This document shows, in pieces, positions 52,464 to 62,099 of a DNA stretch of 64,000 bases. A program made the position numbers and the translations under genes. The notes beneath the pieces were generated by a model. It worked only from the letters and a program-made list of their open reading frames with translations. It was not told where the DNA came from and searched no databases. The stretch's first letter is position 1, and each line of letters starts with the position of its first letter. Source of the DNA: Kaistella carnis (lineage in GTDB: Bacteria > Bacteroidota > Bacteroidia > Flavobacteriales > Weeksellaceae); the NCBI RefSeq assembly GCF_003860585.1, contig NZ_CP034159.1:1178001-1242000 (forward strand), in the 5' to 3' direction.

Positions 52464-53933
52464 ATGGCAAGCGACAGTGATTTCATAAAAACAGTTTTCG
52501 GATTGAAAATGAAGCAGTTCCGACAAAAGAAGAATTTTTCTTTACAGGATTTGGCGAATTTAACAGGCGTTTCTAAATCTTATTTAAATGAGATTGAGAA
52601 TGGTAAAAAATATCCGAAGCACGATAAAATTGCGCAACTTGCTACTGCACTGAACTGTACTTATGACGATTTGGTTTCCACAAAACTTGATAAAAGTTTA
52701 GCGCCGATTGCAGAAATTATACAATCCGATTTTTTCAAAGAAATTCCACTTGATCTTTTTGGAATTAATAAAACGAACCTCATCAGCATCATCAGCGATG
52801 CTCCGAAAAAAGTCACTGCATTTATCAATACTTTAATTGAAATTTCAAAGAATTACAATTTAAGTAAAGAGCGTTTTTTCTTTGCGGTGATTCGAAGTTT
52901 TCAGGAATTGCATGATAATTATTTCCCGGACATTGAGGAAAAAGCAAAGGCTTATATTCTGGAAAATAACATTTCAACTAAACCAAAATCAGGTGAATTT
53001 GAAGATATTTTAAAAACACAGTTTGAGTACGAAATCAAATCTTTGGATTTGGAACAATATGGCGCTTCGGGGAAATTACGGTCGCTTTATATTCCGGAAA
53101 AGAAATTACTTATACTGAATGAACTTTTAGATGAAGATCAGAAAACATTTATTCTGGCAAAAGAAATCGGGTTTAATGTAATGAATCTAAATCCCCGTCC
53201 GAACACGTATTCGTGGTTAGATTTCACAAGTTTTGAAGAACTTTTAAATAACTATTATGTTTCTTATTTCGCTGGATGTTTGCTGATTCGTAAGGAAATA
53301 TTGTCCCAGGAAATCAACGAGTTTTTTCAAAACCCAGAATGGAATCCAAAACTTTTTGAAAATCTAATTGAAGAATTTACGAACTCGCCGGAAACTTTTT
53401 ATTACCGTTTAACGAACATTCTGCCGCAAGAACTGGGAATTAAAGATCTATTTTATCTCTGTTTCACGAAAAAGAAAAATTCAGATAAAATTCAGATTTT
53501 AAAAGAATTGCATTTGAATCAACAGCAGGCACCGCACGCCAACGCAACGAACGAACACTATTGCCGACGTTGGATTGCCGTTAAAAACCTTTCAAATTTA
53601 AAAGAAAACGAGAAATTGACAGATGCTCAAATTTCCCATTATAAAGACAGCGGATTGACTTATCTGGTGATTTCCACTTCACAGAAAAACCCTTTTTCGG
53701 ACGGAACAAACAGAAGTTATTGTATTGGGATTTTATTGAATTCGAATTCTTTAAAGAAAATAAAATTTGCCAAAAGCGATCAAATTAAAACCGTGAATGT
53801 TGGTGTAACCTGCGAAGTCTGCAGCATTCCAGATTGTGAGGTTCGACAAGCGCCCCCCTCAAGACTGGAGAAAGAAATCTTTAATGAAAATATGAAGAAA
53901 TCAATTCAGAAAATTCGGAAGGAAATGCTTTAA
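52464..53933 (+). CDS. XRE-family regulator with ImmA/IrrE-like and DUF2083-type domains (ScfR/RamB-like)
   Basis: 489 residues. A Cro/CI-type helix-turn-helix occupies ~10-65 (SLQDLANLTGVSKSYLNEIENG). A long middle resembles the ImmA/IrrE metallopeptidase fold but has no HExxH, so it is probably a ligand sensor. The C-terminal part has the 'VTCEVCSIPDCEVRQAPPS' Cys cluster of short-chain-fatty-acid regulators. It is divergent from aceB over a palindrome, so it likely controls the glyoxylate shunt. Whether it activates or represses is unknown. Confidence 0.85.
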   Translation: MASDSDFIKTVFGLKMKQFRQKKNFSLQDLANLTGVSKSYLNEIENGKKYPKHDKIAQLATALNCTYDDLVSTKLDKSLAPIAEIIQSDFFKEIPLDLFGINKTNLISIISDAPKKVTAFINTLIEISKNYNLSKERFFFAVIRSFQELHDNYFPDIEEKAKAYILENNISTKPKSGEFEDILKTQFEYEIKSLDLEQYGASGKLRSLYIPEKKLLILNELLDEDQKTFILAKEIGFNVMNLNPRPNTYSWLDFTSFEELLNNYYVSYFAGCLLIRKEILSQEINEFFQNPEWNPKLFENLIEEFTNSPETFYYRLTNILPQELGIKDLFYLCFTKKKNSDKIQILKELHLNQQQAPHANATNEHYCRRWIAVKNLSNLKENEKLTDAQISHYKDSGLTYLVISTSQKNPFSDGTNRSYCIGILLNSNSLKKIKFAKSDQIKTVNVGVTCEVCSIPDCEVRQAPPSRLEKEIFNENMKKSIQKIRKEML

Positions 53934-53972
53934 GAAAATTATTAAATCTTAATTTTACCTTATCGTTTTAAT

Positions 53973-55016
53973 ATGAAAAAATATCTAACACTCGTATTAC
54001 TCTCAATTTCAACACTTTGCTTTTCTCAAATAAAGCAAATGATGGAAGCATTAAAATTAAATCAGCCGGATAAAGCAATTAAAATTGGACAAGACTCAAA
54101 TAACGATTCCAATTCATTTGAAATGCATTTTCTTTTTGCGAAAGCGTACAATCAAAAGAAAGATTACAAAAATGCTGAATTATTTATTGAGAAAGCAAAG
54201 GTTCTTAGTAATGAAAACTGGCAAAAAGCCTGGATTTCAGTTGAATCAATCCAAACGTATTATGGACTTGGCAAGATTTCAGAGGCAAAAAATGTTTACG
54301 AAGAGGCGAAAGCAATCCCAGGAACTAAAAACTCAGACAATGAATTAAAATATTGGGGAATTCTGTTTGGGTTTGATGAGTTATACAAAGATTGGAAAAC
54401 TGTGGAGTCAAAAAACATTATTTTCCATTTCCAAAATACGATTTCAGAAGAAAATATTAAATCAATTGTATCTTCAAGACAAGACGCTTTCGATAAGATT
54501 AATTCCTTTTTCAAATCTGAACTTCCAAAGAAAATTGACTATTTTGTTTGGGATTTACCTTCTAATTTCAATCCACATTTAAACAAAAACTTAGGATTTA
54601 CAAATCCGGAATTTTGCATTTCTCATAACAGAACAAATCAATCTGCAGGACATGAAATCGCCCACAGCATAACTCATTGGAGAAACCCAAACAGTTTGAA
54701 ATTAAGATTTATAAATGAAGGAATTGCGGTATATTTTGATCAGAATAAAAATGATAAAATGACCAGCGCAAAGGAAATCAATCTTTCAAATCCCGTTTCT
54801 ATTCAGAAAATGTGGCAAGATGGAAAAGAAATCGATGAAAGTTTGCTTTATCCAATTTCCGGCGCATTTGTAGGGTTTTTGATAAAATACGATAAAGACA
54901 AATTTTTACAACTTTCCGAAAATCAAACGTACGAGAATGCAAAAATTATTTATGGTGACCAACTGGATGATTTGATTTCTAACTTTACAAAAGAATTAAA
55001 TTCCAAAAATAAATAA
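53973..55016 (+). CDS. Exported gluzincin-like protein with N-terminal TPR-type repeats
   Basis: 347 residues with a signal peptide (MKKYLTLVLLSISTLCFSQ). Residues ~25-110 contain TPR-like helices. The peptidase signature GHEIAHSITHW (HExxH near 228) is followed ~25 residues later by NEGIAVYFD (third ligand Glu), the gluzincin layout of peptidase MA families. It sits 39 bp after the regulator gene and may share its transcript. Substrate unknown. Confidence 0.75.
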   Translation: MKKYLTLVLLSISTLCFSQIKQMMEALKLNQPDKAIKIGQDSNNDSNSFEMHFLFAKAYNQKKDYKNAELFIEKAKVLSNENWQKAWISVESIQTYYGLGKISEAKNVYEEAKAIPGTKNSDNELKYWGILFGFDELYKDWKTVESKNIIFHFQNTISEENIKSIVSSRQDAFDKINSFFKSELPKKIDYFVWDLPSNFNPHLNKNLGFTNPEFCISHNRTNQSAGHEIAHSITHWRNPNSLKLRFINEGIAVYFDQNKNDKMTSAKEINLSNPVSIQKMWQDGKEIDESLLYPISGAFVGFLIKYDKDKFLQLSENQTYENAKIIYGDQLDDLISNFTKELNSKNK

Positions 55017-55088
55017 TCATCTATTCACTACAATTCTTCCAGATTTAAATTCAAAACTAAATCGTAACTTTCAGTAAATAAATGAAGT

Positions 55089-55742
55089 ATGTTTTTAGTC
55101 GACTTACTTTTTCCCAACCGCTGTTTGGAATGCAACAGAATCATCCATCATAATGAAGTGGTTTGTGAACTGTGTTTTGATCAGATTCATTTTACGCATC
55201 ATCACCATTCCGAAAGCAATCTTTTACTGGAGAAATGTCGGTTACTTTTTCCTATTGAAAGTGCTTTTGCGCTGATGCAGTTTGAGGAAGAAAGCACAAG
55301 TCAGAAAATTATTCATCAGTTAAAATACGGCAGTCGGGAGAAAATCGGAAAAATCATCGCGAACTGGACTTTAGAAAAAGTTGATTTCAATTCTATGAAA
55401 ATTGATCTTTTGGCAACGGTTCCACTTCATCCGAAAAAAGAGAAAGAACGTGGTTATAATCAATTGCATTTGTTTGCAGATTCACTTTCAAAAGAATTAA
55501 AAATTTCGTGCGATCACACTTTAATTAAAAGGAATTTCTACAAAAAAGCACAAGCCAAAAAACGGCGCGAACAAAGAACATTTAATGAAAATCTGTTTTC
55601 AATTAACAAGAAAATTTCAAATCAGCATATTTTATTAATCGATGATGTTTTCACGACTGGAAATACGATGAGCGCCGTGGCCTGGCAAATTTTAAAGGAA
55701 GGAAATAATAAGGTGAGTGTTTTGGTAATGGCGATGGATTAA
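55089..55742 (+). CDS. comF: ComF-family phosphoribosyltransferase-like protein
   Basis: 217 residues. An N-terminal zinc ribbon has the pairs CLEC and CELC, followed by a PRTase domain with the PRPP motif ILLIDDVFTTGNTM (~188-201). ComF homologues aid DNA uptake or act after it in competent bacteria. The start was taken at ATG 55089; a nearby ATG at 55082 is out of frame. Confidence 0.9.
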   Translation: MFLVDLLFPNRCLECNRIIHHNEVVCELCFDQIHFTHHHHSESNLLLEKCRLLFPIESAFALMQFEEESTSQKIIHQLKYGSREKIGKIIANWTLEKVDFNSMKIDLLATVPLHPKKEKERGYNQLHLFADSLSKELKISCDHTLIKRNFYKKAQAKKRREQRTFNENLFSINKKISNQHILLIDDVFTTGNTMSAVAWQILKEGNNKVSVLVMAMD

Positions 55743-55744
55743 AA

Positions 55745-55771
55745 AATTCCTCCTCGAAATGAGAAGGAATT
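55745..55771. terminator. Possible shared terminator between comF and upp
   Basis: AATTCCTCCTC / GAGAAGGAATT forms an 11-bp stem with one mismatch, between convergent comF and upp. Confidence 0.5.
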
Positions 55772-55796
55772 ATGCTTATCTATATTTTAAAATATA

Positions 55797-56447
55797 TTAT
55801 CTCTGTAATTTTTCACCGTAAGATAAATCTCCTGCGTCACCCAATCCCGGTGTGATATATCCTTTTGAAGTTAGTTTTTCATCAATAACTCCAACCCAAA
55901 TTTTCGCTTCAGGATAGGCGTTTTGAATGGCATCAACTCCTTGCTGAGATGCGATGGCTGCAACGATATGAAGTTGTGTCGGCTTTCCATGGTTTAATAA
56001 ATCCTTGATAGCCTCGATTAAACTGGCACCAGTCGCCAACATTGGATCTGCAACGATCAACGGCCTTCCATCAACGCTCGGACAAGTTAAATAATCCTGT
56101 TTAATGGAAAAATAATCATTTGCGTCATGTTTTCTGTAAGCGGCAACAAAACCACAATCTGCTTTATCCAGATAATTTAAAATTCCCTGAAATAAAGGAA
56201 CTCCTGCTCTCAAAATAGTAGTAATCACAGGTTGCACCGCAACTTCTGTCGCTTTAATTTTATCTAAAGGAGTCGTGATTTCGATTTCCTCAGTTTCTAA
56301 TCCTTTGCTTATTTCAAAGGCGGCAATTTCGCCGATACGCTCCATATTTCTGCGAAATCGTAATCGGTCAGTTTGAACATCTACATTCCGAAGTTCATTA
56401 ATCCAAGTATTTACTAAAGAGAAATTGTCTGAAAGAATTGTTATCAT
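55797..56447 (-). CDS. upp: Uracil phosphoribosyltransferase
   Basis: 216 residues. It carries the PRPP-binding motif VADPMLATGAS (~131-141), a uracil-binding 'YITPGLGDAGD' near the C-terminus and TTILRAGVPLFQG in the middle. It salvages uracil to UMP. A partial promoter match is present but lacks the TA of the -7 consensus. Confidence 0.95.
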   Translation of the reverse strand: MITILSDNFSLVNTWINELRNVDVQTDRLRFRRNMERIGEIAAFEISKGLETEEIEITTPLDKIKATEVAVQPVITTILRAGVPLFQGILNYLDKADCGFVAAYRKHDANDYFSIKQDYLTCPSVDGRPLIVADPMLATGASLIEAIKDLLNHGKPTQLHIVAAIASQQGVDAIQNAYPEAKIWVGVIDEKLTSKGYITPGLGDAGDLSYGEKLQR

Positions 56448-56493
56448 TGCTATAAGTTAGGCTGCAAAGTTCGTGATAATTTTAAGTATTAAA

Positions 56494-56522
56494 AAGCCCT
56501 TTAGATAAAATCTAAAAGGCTT
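56494..56522 (-). terminator. Terminator after der
   Basis: On the minus strand AAGCCTTTTAGAT pairs with ATCTAAAGGGCTT (one mismatch), followed by a T run; it begins 6 bp past the der stop. Confidence 0.75.
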
Positions 56523-56528
56523 GGGTTT

Positions 56529-57836
56529 TTATTTTTGACGGAAATAGACTTCAATAGGAACTCCGGTGAATCCGAACTCTTTTCGAAGTTGGTTTTCCGC
56601 AAATCTTTTGTAGGCTTCTTTTACGTATTGAGGTAAGTTGCAGAAAAATACAAACTGCGGACTTGGAGTTGGAAGTTGTACGCAATATTTAATTTTCACG
56701 TATTTCCCTTTCAATGCTGGTGGCGGTGTTTTCTCAAAAATAGGAAGCATAATTTCATTCAGTTTCGAAGTTTTAATTTTCTTCGCTCTGTTTTGGTAAA
56801 CCTCCATCGCAACTTCTACGGTTTTTAGAATTCTCTGTTTCGTTAAAGCAGATACAAACAAAATTGGAATATCCGTAAACTGACCAATTTTTTCTTTAAT
56901 TCTGGCTTCGAAGTCACGGGTTGTATTGGTTTCTTTTTCTACCAAATCCCATTTGTTGACAACGATTACAATTCCTTTTCTATTTTTCTGAGCCAGTCCG
57001 AAAATATTCATATCCTGAGATTCCCAGCCTAAAGTAGCATCAACCATAATGATTACCACATCAGAATACTCAATGGAACGAATCGAACGCATTACCGAAT
57101 AGAATTCTAAATCTTCTTTTACTTTGGCTTTACGACGCATTCCGGCGGTATCAACCAAAACAAATTCATATCCGAATTTATTATAAAGAGTCTGTATAGA
57201 ATCGCGAGTGGTTCCTGCCACATCAGTTACAATATTTCTCTCCGCATCAAGCAATGCATTGGTCAAAGTAGATTTTCCCACATTTGGGCGTCCTGCGATG
57301 GTGATCTTTGGTAATCCTTCAAATGGATCTTTATATTCTGTTGTAGGAAAATCTTTAACAATATCATCTAACAACTCTCCGGTTCCGGATCCGGTTGCAG
57401 ATGACATGGTGTAGTATTTCTCTATTCCTAACTGGTAAAATTCTGTTGCCGCCAATTCTTCCTTAGCAGAATCTGCTTTATTTACGACAATATACACAGG
57501 CTTATTCGACCTGCGCAGCAGTTCATAGATCTCCTGATCGGTATCAGTTAAACCCTCTTCAACATTCAGCATAAAGATGATAGAAGTTGCTTCATCTACT
57601 GCCAGTTCAACTTGTTTGGTAATTTCTTCCTGAAAGACATCTTCAGTATTTACTTCGTAACCTCCAGTATCGATTACGGTAAATTCAACTCCATTCCAGT
57701 CAGATTTTCCGTAATGACGGTCTCTGGTAACTCCGGCAGTTGCATCTACGATTGCTTCTCTACGTTCTAGAAAACGGTTAAAAAGGGTGGACTTCCCTAC
57801 GTTGGGACGCCCTACTATGGCGACGATATTCGACAT
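56529..57836 (-). CDS. der: Ribosome-assembly GTPase Der (EngA)
   Basis: 435 residues with two tandem G domains, each with its own P-loop (GRPNVGKST at ~8-16 and ~180-188). The G3 motifs are DTGGYE and DTAGMR, and NKAD/NKWD serve as G4. A KH-like C-terminal domain follows. It acts in maturation of the 50S subunit. A hairpin lies in the ~60-nt leader. Confidence 0.97.
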   Translation of the reverse strand: MSNIVAIVGRPNVGKSTLFNRFLERREAIVDATAGVTRDRHYGKSDWNGVEFTVIDTGGYEVNTEDVFQEEITKQVELAVDEATSIIFMLNVEEGLTDTDQEIYELLRRSNKPVYIVVNKADSAKEELAATEFYQLGIEKYYTMSSATGSGTGELLDDIVKDFPTTEYKDPFEGLPKITIAGRPNVGKSTLTNALLDAERNIVTDVAGTTRDSIQTLYNKFGYEFVLVDTAGMRRKAKVKEDLEFYSVMRSIRSIEYSDVVIIMVDATLGWESQDMNIFGLAQKNRKGIVIVVNKWDLVEKETNTTRDFEARIKEKIGQFTDIPILFVSALTKQRILKTVEVAMEVYQNRAKKIKTSKLNEIMLPIFEKTPPPALKGKYVKIKYCVQLPTPSPQFVFFCNLPQYVKEAYKRFAENQLRKEFGFTGVPIEVYFRQK

Positions 57837-57866
57837 AAAATTTTGTTTAATAATGATATTATTAAT

Positions 57867-57890
57867 GGGTTACTCGAACTTTTCGAGCCC
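57867..57890 (-). promoter_or_regulatory. 5' leader hairpin of der
   Basis: GGG/CCC and CTCGAA/TTCGAG pair around a 3-nt loop, with a 3-nt bulge, near the predicted transcript 5' end. It could affect mRNA stability or translation. Confidence 0.45.
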
Positions 57891-57902
57891 AAAAATTTTT
57901 TG

Positions 57903-57910
57903 CAAAGATA
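57903..57910 (-). promoter_or_regulatory. -7 promoter element (TATCTTTG) of der
   Basis: TATCTTTG on the minus strand lies 66 bp upstream of the der start codon. Confidence 0.6.
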
Positions 57911-58026
57911 GTTTTTTTTGACTGATAAAGTAATTGTGCTAATATTCGTAACTTCAGCACGTAATTGACTACTTATCTTTTAACTATTAAAGACTTCTAA
58001 AAAATTAACTAAAAATAAATAAAATT

Positions 58027-58581
58027 ATGATTACTATTTTAATAATTGTTGCATTGGTCGTTATCTTCCTCATGTACGGTGTTTCTATTTACAACCGCCT
58101 GGTAAAACTTCGTACGATGGTTCAGGAAGCCTGGAGCAGCATTGATGTCATGTTGAAAAAAAGACATGACTTAATTCCAAACTTAGTGGAAACCGTAAAA
58201 GGATATGCGACGCACGAAAGAGAAACTTTTGAAAGTGTAACACGTGCCAGAACAGCTGCTATGAACGCCAACACTATTCAGGAAAAAGAAGCAGCCGAGA
58301 AAAATCTAAACCAGGCGATGATGAATTTGAACGCTGTTGCGGAGCAATATCCTGATTTAAAAGCCAATACCAATTTCTTACAATTACAGGGCGAGCTTTC
58401 AGCCTTGGAAGGAGACATCGAAAAATCCCGAAGATATTATAATGGAACCGTTCGCGAAAACAATATTTTGGTGGATACTTTCCCAAGTAATATTATTGCG
58501 AACATGTACAAATTTACCAAGTCTGCCTTCTTCGAACTGGATAATATTGCAGAAAGAGCGGTACCGAATGTAAAATTCTAA
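58027..58581 (+). CDS. LemA-family protein
   Basis: 184 residues. One N-terminal membrane helix (~2-20), then the LemA coiled-coil domain with 'VQEAWSSIDVMLKKRHDLIPNLVETVKGYA' around residues 33-62 and 'SRRYYNGTVRENN'. The family has no defined biochemical role. The next gene (DUF2207) begins 3 bp later, a conserved pairing. Confidence 0.92.
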   Translation: MITILIIVALVVIFLMYGVSIYNRLVKLRTMVQEAWSSIDVMLKKRHDLIPNLVETVKGYATHERETFESVTRARTAAMNANTIQEKEAAEKNLNQAMMNLNAVAEQYPDLKANTNFLQLQGELSALEGDIEKSRRYYNGTVRENNILVDTFPSNIIANMYKFTKSAFFELDNIAERAVPNVKF

Positions 58582-58584
58582 ATC

Positions 58585-60507
58585 ATGAAACGCTTTTTCC
58601 TCTTCTTCCTGCTTATCTTTAGCTTCGTATCTGCTCAGGATTTTTCTGTAGAATCTGCGGACCAGAATTATGAACATATTCTTGCTTTCCATTCAGATAT
58701 TCTAATCTCCAAAGATGCAGAAGCAACCATCACAGAACATATAAAAGTGTATGCCGGAGAAAATAGAATTAAGCGTGGAATATTCCGGTCGCTGCCTTTG
58801 TGGCGTAATATCAATGGTAAGAAAATAAGAATCACCTATGATATTTTGTCGGTGAAGAGAGATGGCGTTAAAGAAAAATACCATACCGAAAGCACAGGTT
58901 CCGATTACGCGATCTATTTCGGCAGCAAAGACTATATACTTCCCTCCGGAGTTTATGATTATGAACTAACCTACAAAACCGGAAATCAAATAGGGTTCTT
59001 TGATACCTATGATGAATTCTATTGGAACGTAAACGGTGCACTGTGGGATTTTAAAGTAGATGAAATTTCCGCTAAAGTAACGTTACCGGAAGGTGCAGAA
59101 ATAACGCAAAACTCCTGCTATACAGGAGCATATGGATCGAACAGCTCTAACTGCACAGGTAAGAAGCTTGCTGCCAACAGCATTGAATGGTCCGCGACGA
59201 ATTTGGGAGAAAATGAAGGTCTTACCATAGCTGTAGGTTTCAGCAAAGGAATATTTACTCCGCCACCGCCACCCGGTTTTCTGCAAAAGTATGGGGTTTT
59301 GGCTGTTTTAATCTTAGCAGCGTTGGGATTAGTTGCATACTTCTACAGCTCTTGGCAGAAATACGGAATTGATCCAGAAAAACCGGTAGTTTATCCACAG
59401 TTCAATGCGCCTCAAAATCTCTCCCCTGCTTCCGTAGGCTTTTTAGAGAAAGGATATTATACAGGTCAGATGATTTCAGCGGCGATCGTAAGCTTGGCTG
59501 TGAAAGGTTTTATTAAAATTATTGAAGACGATAAGCGGATTTTGGGAATTTTCGGAGGACGCGAATACACTTTAGAAAAAATAAAAGATCCAGACCAAAC
59601 CCTGCCGAAAGAGGAAATTAATTTGATGAATAAGTTCTTCCCAGGTAGTTCGACATCGCTTTCTTTTGATGGAAAATACAGTTCGAAAATTGAAAATGCC
59701 GTAAACGATTTTAAAGCTAATCTTGAATATCAACACCGTAAATTTTTAAAAACCGGGAACAATACGGGAAAAGTGGTTCTACCAGCACTGCTTATCATCG
59801 CACTATATGCAGGCGGTATTTTTTTTAGTTACAGAATGAGTTACAATGACAATTATGTAGGGGCAGGAATATTTTTTGGAATATTGACCTTTATTTTTGC
59901 AATCGTATTCTCCTTTTTGTTTGAAAGATACAAGGTGACAAAATGGATATTCGGGCTCATTTCACTCGGCTTGATCTTCGCACTCTTTAGCGCATTTTCG
60001 GTCGACCGCGAAAGAATGGAAAATCTTGGATTTTATGCATGTTACGGTTTCTTACTTTTTGGGTTTATTTCTCTCGTTCTTTACCAATATCTGATAAAAC
60101 AACCTACGCCTGAAAAGCTGGAAACGCTATCTCTCATCGATGGATTTAAGATGTACCTGGGAACGGCAGAAGAGAAAACGCTACAGTTTCATAATCCACC
60201 TCAAATGACGCCCGCAGTTTTCGAAAAGATGTTGCCTTTTGCCATGGTTCTGGGTGTTGATAAAATCTGGGGAGATAAATTCCAGAATATGCTGAAAAAT
60301 TCCGCTTTGGGCCAATCTCAAAATTATGTATCGAGCTGGTACGTTGGCAGCTCGATGATGAATATGAATTTTGCACACAGCTTAAATTCCTCTCTGTCTC
60401 AAAGTATCGCAAGTTCCTCCACGCAACCTTCCAGTTCGGGAAGTGGATCCGGCGGCGGAGGATTTTCCGGTGGCGGTGGCGGTGGCGGTGGCGGCGGTGG
60501 CTGGTAA
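58585..60507 (+). CDS. DUF2207 membrane protein with Gly-rich tail
   Basis: 640 residues. A signal peptide (ending SAQ) precedes the extracytoplasmic DUF2207 beta domain (~22-230). Then come a transmembrane helix near 240, a cytoplasmic stretch, and four helices (~395-510). The C-terminus is a run of Gly broken by FS and ends in W, as usual in this family. It is coupled to lemA. Function unknown, thought to work with LemA in envelope maintenance. Confidence 0.88.
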   Translation: MKRFFLFFLLIFSFVSAQDFSVESADQNYEHILAFHSDILISKDAEATITEHIKVYAGENRIKRGIFRSLPLWRNINGKKIRITYDILSVKRDGVKEKYHTESTGSDYAIYFGSKDYILPSGVYDYELTYKTGNQIGFFDTYDEFYWNVNGALWDFKVDEISAKVTLPEGAEITQNSCYTGAYGSNSSNCTGKKLAANSIEWSATNLGENEGLTIAVGFSKGIFTPPPPPGFLQKYGVLAVLILAALGLVAYFYSSWQKYGIDPEKPVVYPQFNAPQNLSPASVGFLEKGYYTGQMISAAIVSLAVKGFIKIIEDDKRILGIFGGREYTLEKIKDPDQTLPKEEINLMNKFFPGSSTSLSFDGKYSSKIENAVNDFKANLEYQHRKFLKTGNNTGKVVLPALLIIALYAGGIFFSYRMSYNDNYVGAGIFFGILTFIFAIVFSFLFERYKVTKWIFGLISLGLIFALFSAFSVDRERMENLGFYACYGFLLFGFISLVLYQYLIKQPTPEKLETLSLIDGFKMYLGTAEEKTLQFHNPPQMTPAVFEKMLPFAMVLGVDKIWGDKFQNMLKNSALGQSQNYVSSWYVGSSMMNMNFAHSLNSSLSQSIASSSTQPSSSGSGSGGGGFSGGGGGGGGGGGW

Positions 60508-60514
60508 TACAAAC

Positions 60515-60544
60515 AAAAAAGTTCTGATTTTGCAGAACTTTTTT
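60515..60544 (+). terminator. Terminator of lemA-DUF2207
   Basis: AAAAAAGTTCTG / CAGAACTTTTTT, perfect stem with a 6-nt loop, 8 bp past the stop. Confidence 0.85.
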
Positions 60545-60642
60545 TATTTGTAAATTGATCGGGTTTGGGCAATCTCAACAGAATGATGACTGAGAAATAG
60601 AATCTAAAAAAAGGTTTACAAAAATAACCACCTTTCTTTTAG

Positions 60643-60720
60643 CCCCGACTGCAACGGCATCCCCGCCTTGGCGGGATATAGTGGAAGGCGGGTCTTCTTT
60701 TGAAAAGAGGCCAAATCGGC
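60643..60720. repeat. Dispersed GC-rich repeat, reverse-oriented fragment
   Basis: AGCCCCGACTGCAACGGCAT, then CCCGCCTTGGCGGG and GATATAGTGGAAGGCGGG. It resembles the complement of the copy at 38618 (GATTGCAACGGATAGCCC), but is heavily diverged. Confidence 0.5.
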
Positions 60721-60735
60721 AAGCTCCTAAGAAAA

Positions 60736-60762
60736 ACGCCACATCAAATTATGAAATGGCGT
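60736..60762 (-). terminator. Probable murA terminator
   Basis: On the minus strand ACGCCA ... TGGCGT with a 15-nt loop, followed by TTTTC; 28 bp past the murA stop. Confidence 0.5.
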
Positions 60763-60789
60763 CTCGTATTTAACCTTATATTTTGGAAA

Positions 60790-62097
60790 TTAAATTCTTT
60801 CGATATCAGCTCCTAAAGCTTTCAATCTTCCGTCGATATTTTCGTAACCGCGGTCAATCTGTTCTATATTTTGAATAACCGAAGTTCCTTCGGCCGAAAG
60901 CGCCGCAATTAAAAGAGCATTTCCGGCTCTGATATCCGGGGAAACCAGGGTCGTACCGCGAAGTGGATATTCGTGGTTTAAACCAACAACGGTTGCTCTG
61001 TGTGGATCGCACAAAATAATCTGCGCGCCCATATCGATTAATTTATCAACGAAAAACAATCTGGATTCAAACATTTTTTGATGCACTAAAACCGTCCCTT
61101 TTGCCTGTGTCGCTACGACTAAAACAATGGACAGTAGATCCGGTGTAAACCCTGGCCAAGGCGCATCGGAAACCGTTAAGATGGAACCGTCGATAAATTT
61201 CTGAATTTTGTAATTTTCCTGCGCCGGAATATAAATATCGTCCCCACGCTGCTCCAACTGAATACCTAGTTTTCTAAAAGTGTTTGGAATAACCCCCAGT
61301 TCTTTCCAGTTAACATTTTTAATGGTTATTTCAGATTTTGTCATGGCTGCTAAACCAATCCAGGAACCAATTTCTACCATATCCGGAAGCATGGTATGTT
61401 CGGTACCGCGTAAATGCGCTACCCCTTCGATGGTCAATAGATTAGAACCAATACCGGTAATATTGGCGCCCATTCTGTTCAGCATTTTACATAGTTGCTG
61501 CAAATACGGCTCGCAGGCGGCATTGTAAATTCGAGTCTTCCCTTTCGCCAGAACAGCGGCCATGACGATGTTGGCAGTTCCTGTAACGGAAGCCTCTTCC
61601 AGCAGAATAAATTTGCCGCGCAGTTCTTTTGCTTTTAGGGTATAAAAATATTCTTTTTCGTCATAATGAAAGTCTGCACCTAATTCTACTAAACCTTGAA
61701 AATGAGTATCGAGTCGGCGCCTTCCAATTTTATCCCCGCCTGGAGTTGGCATATAGGCTTCTCCGTATCGGGCAAGCATGGGGCCGAGTAACATAACGGA
61801 GCCACGAAGTTTTGCACCATCCTGTTTAAACTCCGGAGATTTTATATAGTCAAATTTAACCTCATTGGCTTGAAAAGTGTAGTCGCCGTGACTATTCTTG
61901 GTGACTTTGACTCCAAAGTCTCCTAAAATTTCGATCAACCGGTTAACATCATGAATATCTGGAATATTTTTGACGCGTACCTCTTCATCGGTCAGTAAAA
62001 CCGCACATAAAATCTGAAGCGCTTCATTTTTTGCACCTTGCGGCGTAATTTCGCCGTGCAGCTTTTTTCCACCTCTAATTTGAAAACTTCCGCTCAT
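60790..62097 (-). CDS. murA: UDP-N-acetylglucosamine 1-carboxyvinyltransferase with an Asp active site
   Basis: 435 residues. It transfers enolpyruvate from PEP to UDP-GlcNAc, the first committed step of peptidoglycan synthesis. The N-terminal GGKKLHGEITPQGAKNEAL region and the whole EPSP-synthase-like fold are present. In most bacteria the loop reads PGGC-x-IG, with the Cys attacked by fosfomycin. Here it reads TPGGDKIGRRR, with Asp122 (codon 61732-61734). The same change in other bacteria leaves the enzyme active but fosfomycin-resistant. murA starts 2 bp after DUF4290 ends, so the two form one operon. Confidence 0.95.
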   Translation of the reverse strand: MSGSFQIRGGKKLHGEITPQGAKNEALQILCAVLLTDEEVRVKNIPDIHDVNRLIEILGDFGVKVTKNSHGDYTFQANEVKFDYIKSPEFKQDGAKLRGSVMLLGPMLARYGEAYMPTPGGDKIGRRRLDTHFQGLVELGADFHYDEKEYFYTLKAKELRGKFILLEEASVTGTANIVMAAVLAKGKTRIYNAACEPYLQQLCKMLNRMGANITGIGSNLLTIEGVAHLRGTEHTMLPDMVEIGSWIGLAAMTKSEITIKNVNWKELGVIPNTFRKLGIQLEQRGDDIYIPAQENYKIQKFIDGSILTVSDAPWPGFTPDLLSIVLVVATQAKGTVLVHQKMFESRLFFVDKLIDMGAQIILCDPHRATVVGLNHEYPLRGTTLVSPDIRAGNALLIAALSAEGTSVIQNIEQIDRGYENIDGRLKALGADIERI

Positions 62098-62099
62098 TC

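Noticed and set aside
60450..60507. Gly-rich run at the end of DUF2207 as a frameshift or sequence error
   Set aside because: Poly-Gly with FS and a terminal W is usual for this family, and the frame ends in a normal stop before a terminator.
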